Shown here piece after piece: positions 1-7,828 of a DNA stretch of 64,000 bases. Under the pieces are notes generated by a model. That model was not told the origin of the DNA, ran no database searches, and was given only the letters and a program-made list of their open reading frames with translations. The stretch is from Deltaproteobacteria bacterium. GTDB taxonomy: Bacteria; Myxococcota_A; Polyangia; Haliangiales; Haliangiaceae. Position 1 is the stretch's first letter; each line of letters opens with the position of its first letter. The stretch is from positions 496,446 to 560,445 of the forward strand of contig JAHDIH010000003.1 of NCBI GenBank assembly GCA_020630875.1. Direction: 5' to 3'. The translations under genes were made by a program, and so were the position numbers.

Positions 1-2
1 GC

Positions 3-620
3 GAGTACCACTTCAACGTAATCGCAGCGAATCACCAAATTATTCTTTCATCGCAAGGCTACCAGTCAAGAACTAGTGCTCTATCTGGACTTCTCTCCGT
101 AATGAAAAACGCGGAAGACGAAGGACAATACAAAGTTCTTGAAGCCAAAAACGGAGAGTACTACTTCAACCTTGTAGCGAAGAACCACAAAATCATCGGA
201 ACATCTGAGATGTACTCCACTAAAAGCAATGCAGTCCGAGGGACCAAAGCCGTAAAGCGAGCAAGCACAGCCTACGCTGACTTTATGGAAGAACGAACTG
301 GAGCTCGTTTCGATGTATTCGCCGGAGAAAACGGAAAGCACTACTTCAACCTGCATGCGAAAAATGGAGAGGTCGTACTTTCTTCGCAAGGCTACTCAAG
401 CAAAGCATCTGCAATGAACGGCACGTTCTCGGTCTACGACAATGGTCAAGACGCTGCTAACTTCGAAGTAAAGCAGGCTTCCAACGGTCAATATTACGTA
501 AATCTCGTAGCAGGAAATGGGCAGGTTATCGCTACAAGCGAACTGTACGTAACTAAGGGCAATGCTAAGCGTGCCGCTGAGGGAATCGCTAATCTTCTAC
601 CATCTGTAGAGCTTCTCTAA
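3..620 (+). CDS. DUF1508 (YegP-like) tandem-repeat protein, 5' partial
   Basis: The reading frame enters from the left edge with no start in view; 205 residues plus stop are visible. It is made of at least four copies of a unit of about 50 residues. Each has an NG-x-(Y/H)-Y-(F/V)-NL-x-A core, then a short beta segment and an (S/T)S(Q/E)-x-Y-x-(S/T)K motif. This is the YegP/DUF1508 signature; E. coli YegP has only two copies. No signal peptide can be judged because the N-terminus is missing. The molecular function of the family is unknown to me. The gene faces the sigma-54 regulator on the other strand, with a hairpin between them. Confidence 0.85.
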   Translation, partial: EYHFNVIAANHQIILSSQGYQSRTSALSGLLSVMKNAEDEGQYKVLEAKNGEYYFNLVAKNHKIIGTSEMYSTKSNAVRGTKAVKRASTAYADFMEERTGARFDVFAGENGKHYFNLHAKNGEVVLSSQGYSSKASAMNGTFSVYDNGQDAANFEVKQASNGQYYVNLVAGNGQVIATSELYVTKGNAKRAAEGIANLLPSVELL

Positions 621-639
621 TCACAGCTCCGTTAATCTC

Positions 640-676
640 AAATGGCCGGCGCATTGTAATGATGTGGCGGCCATTT
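640..676. terminator. Putative bidirectional terminator hairpin
   Basis: A perfect 9-bp inverted repeat (AAATGGCCG at 640-648, CGGCCATTT at 668-676) encloses a 19-base loop. It lies 19 bases after the stop of the DUF1508 gene and 21 bases before the stop of the convergent regulator gene. The U-tract is only three to four bases on each side, so efficiency is uncertain. Position and symmetry suit a shared terminator. Confidence 0.55.
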
Positions 677-697
677 TGGTCTGGCCATCCATGAATA

Positions 698-2167
698 TCA
701 GTTGACCGATGCTACTTTTTCTACAGCAACATCATACTTTTTGAGTAACTTATAGAACGTCACGCGATTCACCTCCGCAATTTTGGCGGCGGCAGACACA
801 TTTCCTTTCGTTTGTTTCAACAACGCCAGTAAGTAGTCCTTCTCGTTAGCAGCCAGCCAACTTTCTCTCATCTCACGCAACGGTCGGAGTGTGGACGGCG
901 GCGGCTCGCTTCTGTGTGTAGCTACTGACGTAAACTTTTCTGGTAAGTCGGCGGCGGTGATTCTTCCGCCGTTGGCCATAATTACGGCATGCTCAATTGA
1001 GTTTTTTAGCTCACGAACGTTCCCTGGAAAATTGTAGTCCATAAGCGCACCTACTACGCCTTCTTCGATCTCCGGCAATGGTAGTCCATGCCGCTCTGCA
1101 GCCTGTGCGACAAAAATCTTTGCCATCACCGGAACGTTATCTTTGTAGTCTCTCAACGGCGGTAAGGTAACCGATACCACACTAAGGCGAAAATAGAGAT
1201 CTGCGCGGAACGTTCCCCTCTCGGACATCTTTGCCAAGTTTCGATTCGTAGCGCATACCAATCGAACGTCGACACGTTTAGCCGGCTTGTTGGATCCAAG
1301 TTGCTGGATTTCGCCCTGTTCTACAGCACGCAATACTTTAGCCTGCAACATTAGCGGAAGTTCCCCCACCTCATCGAGAAACAACGTCCCACCATCAGCT
1401 TTTGCAAACTCCCCCTGCTTGTCGTACGTCGCGCCAGTAAAGGCTCCCTTTTTGTGACCAAACAGCACGCTCTCGAGCATGTTCTCAGGTATCGCAGCGC
1501 AGTTGACGGTAACGTAGGGCTTATTGCGACGCTTACTGTTAAAGTGGATGGCTCTCGAAATAAGGTCTTTTCCCGTTCCACTTTCACCGTGGACCAACAC
1601 AGGAGCAAGAGTCGGTGCGGCTCGCTCTATTCTGCGTTCCACTTCTGACCACGCGGGAGACATACCTTTAATCAAAAAGGGTTGTCCGGTGGTCATTCTG
1701 CTAATCTTATCTAATTGTTGGCGTCGTAATAACTTTCCAGCGATGGCGCCTATTTCTATCAGCAGCGCAGCATCGGTAGTAGAAAACTTGTTGAGTCTTG
1801 GAGACGACAAAGCCACGACACCAATCGCCTTAAATTGGTACCGTATGGGAACGGCGACGATTGACTTAACCGAGAGCAAGTACGGAGTGTAGTTTTCGTC
1901 ACTTCCTGTGTCATTGCACAGATAAGGTTCGTTACTATCAAAGGTAACCGCAGCAATTCCCGCACGCTTAGGCAAGATGCGTGGAATGCGGACCTCAAGA
2001 TTCTCTACAAGATTGACTACGGGAATCAAGTCTCCATCTTCGTTGGGAACAAAAATGGCCCCGCTCACGACATTAACAGCCTCCGCAGCTACCCTAAGAA
2101 AAGTCAGTTCAAGCTCGCGAGGTTCCGCCTCATGCAGTCTTCTTTCAATTTGCTCTAAATCCAACAT
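698..2167 (-). CDS. Sigma-54-dependent transcriptional regulator (GAF - AAA+ - Fis HTH)
   Basis: Enhancer-binding protein of about 489 residues. An N-terminal GAF sensor domain (about residues 25-160) is followed by a sigma-54 interaction AAA+ domain with Walker A GESGTGKD, the intact loop GAFTGA that contacts sigma-54, and Walker B GGTLFLDEVGE. A Fis-type helix-turn-helix sits at the C-terminus (GNVSAAAKIAEVNRVTFYKLL). I chose the ATG at 2167. A TTG at 2200 would add 11 residues and overlap the upstream gene, and neither start has a clear ribosome site. It follows the VIT/VWA gene by 7 bases and is probably co-transcribed with it. All ATPase motifs look intact, so it should activate sigma-54 promoters; its targets are unknown. 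Confidence 0.93.
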   Translation of the reverse strand: MLDLEQIERRLHEAEPRELELTFLRVAAEAVNVVSGAIFVPNEDGDLIPVVNLVENLEVRIPRILPKRAGIAAVTFDSNEPYLCNDTGSDENYTPYLLSVKSIVAVPIRYQFKAIGVVALSSPRLNKFSTTDAALLIEIGAIAGKLLRRQQLDKISRMTTGQPFLIKGMSPAWSEVERRIERAAPTLAPVLVHGESGTGKDLISRAIHFNSKRRNKPYVTVNCAAIPENMLESVLFGHKKGAFTGATYDKQGEFAKADGGTLFLDEVGELPLMLQAKVLRAVEQGEIQQLGSNKPAKRVDVRLVCATNRNLAKMSERGTFRADLYFRLSVVSVTLPPLRDYKDNVPVMAKIFVAQAAERHGLPLPEIEEGVVGALMDYNFPGNVRELKNSIEHAVIMANGGRITAADLPEKFTSVATHRSEPPPSTLRPLREMRESWLAANEKDYLLALLKQTKGNVSAAAKIAEVNRVTFYKLLKKYDVAVEKVASVN

Positions 2168-2174
2168 CTTCAGG

Positions 2175-4478
2175 CTATCTGGACACTGGCAAGATTTCAA
2201 GTTCGTGCTCTTTGTCCCCTTGAAACATAGTGTGAGATGGCAGCATCACTTTCCACAACTCAGTCGATATACAACCCGTTTCTGATACCAAACGAACATC
2301 AGCAATCTCGGTGTCGTTGGTCTCTACTATCGCTTTGGTTCGCTTAGTTACGCCACAGCGTTTTGAAATTCGTCTTGCAAGCTTTTTCCAGTCGAACGGC
2401 GGCGGAGAAAAGCGCCCACCTAGCCCGCTCAATCTACCTCCTCCTGCTCCAAAACCTGATCCTGACCCTCTCAAAATTCCGTCGGTCGAAGGACGAACGC
2501 CAGGTTCTACGGCTAAATAGGAGGTAACAGGAGAGACAGCCTTGCCATACATCGCAACGACAAATTTTTCTGCATCCGTCAAAGGTTCGTAGAGATCATG
2601 AGAAAAAACGAACCCAGCAGTAGCAACGTTTAGGCGCTCTTCTTCTTTGGCAGAGAAAGAGACTTCTCTTGTCCAAAGTTGCCCCGAGAGTCTCACTTCA
2701 TTATCTGCTTGCTTGAGCGCTTCCATTTTTCTGATTCCTTGTCCTTCAGATATCGAATCCTCCTGACGCTTTCCATTGAACAAGACGTTATCGATTCGAT
2801 TAGGACGAACCAAGTATTCTGCTTCATCATTAAGATGAGTGGTTCTCGCAAGAGAAAGTCCATCCACGTTGACTACGACTCCACCGGTCAACGTGGACAG
2901 GGAGTAGAGACGATGCTTGTCGTTGCGCGTGATTGCGAAGTCTGACTGCAAGCCTCCCACTTGAGCCACATGCACCACCACGCCCCCCATCCCGCGCAAA
3001 GCTTGCGTTACTTTCGCCGTCTTCCAGCGTGTTCTAAGTCGATTGTCGGTAAACGCCACAATGTGCCTACTACCTATTTCTCTAGCGAGAACCCTTTTTG
3101 CTTTATTGAGTCCCCGATCGAGAAAGCTGCCGTTAGCTGGAACTAGCTTTCCACTTTTTCGCAGACTCTTCACGTGCGCATCGAATTGATTCGCAGCCAG
3201 AAATGAATCAGACGTTGCAATGGCGCGTCGGTCATACAAAACAATCTCAAATTGCGCTTTCGGAGCATTGGCAAGATAAGCTTTCGCAAGTCGAAGCTGA
3301 GCGTCAACACCTTCTTGCTTCATCGTGCGAGACCGGTCGATCACAAAGACCACTCGGTGCTTTCTAGCCAACTTCGACAGTTCGCTCGAAGCGTCGAATT
3401 CTATTCGCTGAAAATGTTTATTTTCAACAAGATCGACTTTGCCAAAGCGCAAGTTTGAATACTTGCTTCGCTTGTTTGCAATCTTGATGGTTGCTCGCGA
3501 GCCCCCTCCTTCAGAAGGTTGTGGAATATAGTACTTTTTCTTGTGGGTTCGCTTTGTGCCTGCAAATTTTACGGTCCACTCTTCTATTGTGCCGCTATCC
3601 CACGGATGGTTGTCTCGCACCAACAAATGCCATCTGCCATTCACGCTCTTGACATCTTGCAGCTCAAACGTTTGGTCTAGGTCGTTATCGTCAGATGTCA
3701 TGTCTCCTTCGGATAAACTATGTTGGTCACCAGCAGGATCTATCACGGTCAATTCTAGGTCACTTGCCCACGTATGCTTTGCTTGAACTCTTACAGAAAC
3801 GTTTTTTGCCTGCTTTGTCGTACTAACCTGCATTGGAACGACTAGCAGGTAGGGATCAGAGAAACCTAACTTTGTTGCGAGCTTGCTCGGCTTTTTCTGA
3901 GACAACAAGAAGTTGCCATTCACTATCGAATCATCGACGACCACCGTCCTGTGCCCTTTGACTCCTACCTTTGGTTTAGCCAAGCCTTTGCTTTGTCTTG
4001 GATAGGAGACCAGGTACTGTCCATCTTCATACTCTGTGGGAATGGTGAGTGTGTATTCTATAGTAGACGTCTTTCCAGAGAAGATGGGAAAGACTCGTAA
4101 CGCCAACTGATCCGTCCATTCCCAGTAAAGAAGCGCTGGATCCATAGGCCTACTCGGTCCTAGGCCAGTAAGCTCGCGATAGAGTTCCTCGGCTTTCCTG
4201 GCGTGCATAAGCTCGCCTTTAAACCACTGATTCTTGCCTTTAATTCTTAACCCCGTAGCTACTGCGCCACTTGGAAGAACAATGTCCAGCGTCGCCTCGT
4301 CTGTTTTCTTCCCATGATTCTTAAACGTGCGCTGTACAGTAGCGGTGGCTAGTCCGTTCACCACCGAGATGGAAACTCTATGACTAACCTCGGTCAACCG
4401 CTGATTGCGCGTAGACCGTAGGGAGTCGGCAATGGTAGTCAATGGGAGGCTGCACAGGAGAAGAACTACGATCCGCAT
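2175..4478 (-). CDS. Secreted VIT domain - P-domain - VWA protein
   Basis: 767 residues. A Sec signal peptide (first 17 or so residues, ending TTIADS) is followed by a VIT domain (about 25-150, including the ELYRELTG and EYTLTIPT segments). Next comes a P/Homo-B proprotein-convertase domain (about 220-310; HTWASDLELTVIDP, LDQTFELQD, GTIEEWTVKF), then a von Willebrand A domain from about 375. The VWA metal site reads DRSRT rather than the usual DxSxS; Thr may still coordinate metal. A Gly-rich linker and a C-terminal part with two Cys follow. VIT-VWA proteins are usually extracellular adhesion or scaffold proteins; a P-domain insert is uncommon. It precedes the sigma-54 regulator in the same direction. 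Ligand and role are unknown. Confidence 0.85.
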   Translation of the reverse strand: MRIVVLLLCSLPLTTIADSLRSTRNQRLTEVSHRVSISVVNGLATATVQRTFKNHGKKTDEATLDIVLPSGAVATGLRIKGKNQWFKGELMHARKAEELYRELTGLGPSRPMDPALLYWEWTDQLALRVFPIFSGKTSTIEYTLTIPTEYEDGQYLVSYPRQSKGLAKPKVGVKGHRTVVVDDSIVNGNFLLSQKKPSKLATKLGFSDPYLLVVPMQVSTTKQAKNVSVRVQAKHTWASDLELTVIDPAGDQHSLSEGDMTSDDNDLDQTFELQDVKSVNGRWHLLVRDNHPWDSGTIEEWTVKFAGTKRTHKKKYYIPQPSEGGGSRATIKIANKRSKYSNLRFGKVDLVENKHFQRIEFDASSELSKLARKHRVVFVIDRSRTMKQEGVDAQLRLAKAYLANAPKAQFEIVLYDRRAIATSDSFLAANQFDAHVKSLRKSGKLVPANGSFLDRGLNKAKRVLAREIGSRHIVAFTDNRLRTRWKTAKVTQALRGMGGVVVHVAQVGGLQSDFAITRNDKHRLYSLSTLTGGVVVNVDGLSLARTTHLNDEAEYLVRPNRIDNVLFNGKRQEDSISEGQGIRKMEALKQADNEVRLSGQLWTREVSFSAKEEERLNVATAGFVFSHDLYEPLTDAEKFVVAMYGKAVSPVTSYLAVEPGVRPSTDGILRGSGSGFGAGGGRLSGLGGRFSPPPFDWKKLARRISKRCGVTKRTKAIVETNDTEIADVRLVSETGCISTELWKVMLPSHTMFQGDKEHELEILPVSR

Positions 4479-4542
4479 ATTAGAAGGACACCTACTTCGC
4501 AGAAAGGTTTCAAGTTAAGTGAAATTACGCTAAGTATTCACT

Positions 4543-5850
4543 ATGAAGATTTCCGTTTTCTGGTTTCGCAGAGACCTAAGAACCAAAGACAATGCCGGAC
4601 TCTTTCATGCACTGACTTCTAGTCAGAACCCGGTTTTACCGCTGTTCATCTTCGACAAGGACATTCTAACCGGGCTTCCCAAACACGACGCCAGGGTAAC
4701 TTTCATCTACGACGCAATCGAAACGCTGCATCGAGAGTTAAAGGGCCAGCTGAAAGTAGCGATTGGGACGCCATCGTCAGTGTTCAAACAATTAGCTTCT
4801 GAGTACGAAATTGAAACCGTCTATACGAACACCGACTATGAACCCAAAGCGATAGAGCGAGACGACACCATTGCTGCTCTGCTGGAATCCAAAGGTGCTG
4901 AACTAAAGCAATTCAAAGACCATGTCATTTTTGAAAAGCTGGAAATATGCAAAAAGGATGGGTCTCCCTACACGGTATTTACTCCCTATAAGAAACGCTG
5001 GCTTGCTGAAATGCAAAAACAATCTTTGGCACCAGCAAAGAGTTTTTCAAGTCGCAAACATTTGAACAAAATTGCCTCGCTCCAATTTCCTCTTCCGACA
5101 TTAGAGTCTATTGGTTTCACGCGTAGCGACCTAGCTATTCCACCACCGAGCGTTCCACGAAAACTAATCAAAGGATACGAACAAACCAGAGACTACCCCG
5201 CACTAAATGGTACCAGTCGCTTGGGAATCCATTTTAGATTTGGAACTATTAGCATCAGAGAGAAAGTTCGGGGCGCCTCGGAACTAAGCTCCGTTTATTT
5301 AAGCGAACTAATTTGGCGCGACTTCTACAGCCAAATCCTCGCCAATTTTCCTCATGTTGCTAAGGAAGCTTTCCGAGCTAAGTATCGCAACATTCCTTGG
5401 AAAAACGACAAAGAAGAGTTTCGACTTTGGTGCGAAGGAACCACTGGCTATCCCTTAGTCGATGCAGGAATGAGAGAATTAAACCAAACCGGACATATGC
5501 ACAATAGAGTTAGAATGGTCACGGCATCATTTTTGACGAAGCATTTGCTCATTGACTGGCGGTGGGGAGAGGCATACTTTGCATCCAAGCTTCTGGACTT
5601 TGACCTCGCGAGCAACAATGGAGGATGGCAATGGGCTGCCGGCTGTGGCACTGATGCTGCACCATACTTTCGAATTTTCAACCCAGCGCTCCAGCTCAAA
5701 CGATTTGACAAAGAGAAAATCTACGTCAAAAAATGGGTTCCTGAGCATGGCACCGATTCGTACCCGGCTCCTATAGTAGACCATCCTTTTGCACGGCAAC
5801 GGTGTCTTGAAGTCTATAAAACCGCAATCAATCTAAGCGATGACTTGTAG
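4543..5850 (+). CDS. phrB: Deoxyribodipyrimidine photolyase (class I CPD)
   Basis: 435 residues, close to the size of class I photolyases. The N-terminal Rossmann-like antenna domain starts FWFRRDLRTKDNAGL. The C-terminal FAD domain carries LIWRDFYSQIL, the conserved HNRVRM segment, and WRWGEAYF...LLDFDLASNNGGWQWAAGCGTDAAPYFRIFNP, which includes the Trp electron-transfer and FAD contacts. It should repair cyclobutane pyrimidine dimers in a light-dependent reaction in the cytoplasm. The gene is divergent from the VIT/VWA gene with 64 bases between them. Its 3' end overlaps the convergent rlmN gene by 18 bases. A cryptochrome-type role is possible but less likely, because the NNGGWQW motif matches repair enzymes. 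Confidence 0.96.
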   Translation: MKISVFWFRRDLRTKDNAGLFHALTSSQNPVLPLFIFDKDILTGLPKHDARVTFIYDAIETLHRELKGQLKVAIGTPSSVFKQLASEYEIETVYTNTDYEPKAIERDDTIAALLESKGAELKQFKDHVIFEKLEICKKDGSPYTVFTPYKKRWLAEMQKQSLAPAKSFSSRKHLNKIASLQFPLPTLESIGFTRSDLAIPPPSVPRKLIKGYEQTRDYPALNGTSRLGIHFRFGTISIREKVRGASELSSVYLSELIWRDFYSQILANFPHVAKEAFRAKYRNIPWKNDKEEFRLWCEGTTGYPLVDAGMRELNQTGHMHNRVRMVTASFLTKHLLIDWRWGEAYFASKLLDFDLASNNGGWQWAAGCGTDAAPYFRIFNPALQLKRFDKEKIYVKKWVPEHGTDSYPAPIVDHPFARQRCLEVYKTAINLSDDL

Positions 5851-6897
5851 TTTTTTACGGTTGGCAAGCTGCCCGCACGCTGCCGCAATATCATCTCCGC
5901 GAGGACGACGAATGTAGGTAGCAAGTCCCGCGGCTCGTGTAGCCTTCTGAAACTCATCTATGGCTTCCTCGGTCGGTCTTTTAAAAGGTGCTAGAGGATG
6001 CGGATTGAATGGAATGACGTTTAACTTGGCTTTGACACCATGAAGCAATCGAACCACTCGCTTTGCGTCTTCCAAAGAGTCGTTCACTCCAGCTAAAAGT
6101 ACGTATTCGAACGTGATATTTCTTCGATTGGCGAGCGGATAGCGCTTTAACATCGTTAGCAATTTGTCGATATCGTATTTACGATTGACTGGCATAATTT
6201 CATTGCGGACTAAGTCGTTACTCGCATTTAACGAAATGGCAATATTCGGGTTAACCCTTGGATCGTTACCTAATTTCTCGATTGCTGGAACAAGTCCCAC
6301 AGACGACACAGTGATACGTCGGGATGAAAGATCCAGACCTCGTTGGTCAGAAATTAGCTCAATGGATCTAACCACGTTTTCGTAGTTGTGAAGCGGCTCT
6401 CCCATCCCCATATATACAATATTCGTGAGACGTCGCCCTTCATCATGTTCATTTAGGATCTCAACACCTTGATAAACTTGAGCCACGATTTCTGAAGCCC
6501 GCAAGTTTCGTTTCAGTCCGAGTTTCGCCGTAGCGCAAAAAGTGCACCCCATCGCGCAGCCGACCTGTGAAGAAATGCACATTGTAGTCTTGTCGCCGTC
6601 CGGAATTAGTACGGATTCTATGGCCTGATCGTCTGAGGTCATGAACTGCAGCTTGCGGGTACCATCGACAGATACTTGCATTTCATCTAGCGTCAGTCGC
6701 TCGATGTACGTTTTCGATGCGAGAAGCTCTCGAAAAGAACTGGAAAGGTTCGACATATCAGCAACAGAGTTCACTCTCTTGATATGCAGCCAATCCCAAA
6801 GCTGCCTTCCTCGATACTTCTTTTCACCGCACTCTAAAGCGAGAGCTGTTAGCTCTTCTTCGCTCAAGGTAAGCAAATCTATTTTCTCGAGAGACAC
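5833..6897 (-). CDS. rlmN: 23S rRNA A2503 / tRNA A37 C2-methyltransferase RlmN
   Basis: 354 residues, normal for the family. Radical-SAM enzyme that methylates C2 of A2503 in 23S rRNA and, in many bacteria, A37 of some tRNAs. The 4Fe-4S motif CAMGCTFC is present, with the GMGEPLHNYENV segment, the ISLNAS segment and a conserved C-terminal Cys (AACGQL) needed for the methyl-Cys intermediate. The start is GTG at 6897; the family usually begins a few residues before a Leu-rich LTLSEEEL segment, as here. It lies 79 bases downstream of the Cys-rich lipoprotein gene on the same strand, and its end overlaps phrB tail to tail. Confidence 0.96.
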   Translation of the reverse strand: MSLEKIDLLTLSEEELTALALECGEKKYRGRQLWDWLHIKRVNSVADMSNLSSSFRELLASKTYIERLTLDEMQVSVDGTRKLQFMTSDDQAIESVLIPDGDKTTMCISSQVGCAMGCTFCATAKLGLKRNLRASEIVAQVYQGVEILNEHDEGRRLTNIVYMGMGEPLHNYENVVRSIELISDQRGLDLSSRRITVSSVGLVPAIEKLGNDPRVNPNIAISLNASNDLVRNEIMPVNRKYDIDKLLTMLKRYPLANRRNITFEYVLLAGVNDSLEDAKRVVRLLHGVKAKLNVIPFNPHPLAPFKRPTEEAIDEFQKATRAAGLATYIRRPRGDDIAAACGQLANRKKLQVIA

Positions 6898-6976
6898 GAC
6901 GTATTTCTAGCACGTATTTGGAAGAATTTTCACCAATTTAATGAGTTGGAAGTGACTGAATTTACTAAACTTAACC

Positions 6977-7828
6977 TTACGACTGAGGTCGAAATCCAAG
7001 CTTTACGGTACCACTCCACCTATGCCTCAAAGAGCGATCCTTTAACGTGGTCTCTAGAATCGGCCTAAAACACGCCCCCGCGGCCGGAGGACCATCTTGC
7101 TGCTCTCCAATAATTTGAGGACGATACCCATCGTCTTCTTCGTACGCCCCCCTGGAGAACTTCGCTTTTACTTTGTAGGCTACCGAGCACGCTTTTCCGC
7201 CGCAAGCCTGTTCACACTTCGCGAACTGACTTGAAACTGCATCAATTTTCTCTGTGAGTTTATCCTGCTTACTTCCGCTGTAGTCCGTAACTTCGACAAA
7301 TGCCGTCAGAGGTATTTCCTTTGCCTTTTTCGTTAAGTAGGAAGTCGCACTCCTGCTTTTGATGGCGTCCAAATCCAAACCTTTGCTTTGCAGCACCGCG
7401 AGAACGGAAGCCCCCATTTTTGCATCCGCGGAACCTCGCGGCAAATAATGTAAGCATTTGACCGCCGCTCTTGCAGCTTTCTCGTACTCCTTAGACAAAA
7501 GCTCCGCTTTAGATAAGATGCAATTCGCTTGCGGGAGTCTTGGAGTGTCTTGACTGTCATTGGTGCTTACCCACGAAAGTGCTTCTCTCGCGACGACAAA
7601 GTCTTTCTTCTGCAGCGCCAGCCGACCTTCTTCAAGCCTAACAGATAGCCTCAAGTCGTTAACGGGCAAAGAACATATCTGCTCATAACAACGCGCTGGT
7701 GCGTTGCAATCGTTGGTCGTGGCGCAAGACTCCCAAAGTCCAGAGGTCCTTACCGTTTCCTTTGGCAGTTCCTTCGCAGGCACATCGCACCCTAAAAAAC
7801 TAACGAAGATTACTAATAATTTTTTCAA
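6977..7828 (-). CDS. Cys-rich predicted lipoprotein, last gene of the MoxR-VWA operon
   Basis: About 283 residues. I chose the TTG at 7828 because it follows a full AAGGAGG Shine-Dalgarno site (7833-7839) by four bases and gives a clean lipoprotein signal (KKLLVIFVSFLGC). A longer TTG start at 7864 is unlikely. After the signal comes a four-Cys module (CATTNDCNAPARCYEQIC), like those in other exported proteins here. A helical region, possibly TPR-like, follows, and a C-terminal half carries a second Cys cluster (CEQACGGKAC). No enzyme motif is seen. It overlaps the upstream TPR/HEAT gene by 29 bases, implying coupled translation, so it may be the envelope partner of the operon. Function unknown. 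Confidence 0.8.
   Translation of the reverse strand: MKKLLVIFVSFLGCDVPAKELPKETVRTSGLWESCATTNDCNAPARCYEQICSLPVNDLRLSVRLEEGRLALQKKDFVVAREALSWVSTNDSQDTPRLPQANCILSKAELLSKEYEKAARAAVKCLHYLPRGSADAKMGASVLAVLQSKGLDLDAIKSRSATSYLTKKAKEIPLTAFVEVTDYSGSKQDKLTEKIDAVSSQFAKCEQACGGKACSVAYKVKAKFSRGAYEEDDGYRPQIIGEQQDGPPAAGACFRPILETTLKDRSLRHRWSGTVKLGFRPQS

Noticed and set aside
4508..4524. TTTCA / TGAAA inverted repeat in the phrB divergent region
   Set aside because: Five-base arms with a seven-base spacer are likely by chance in an AT-rich gap.
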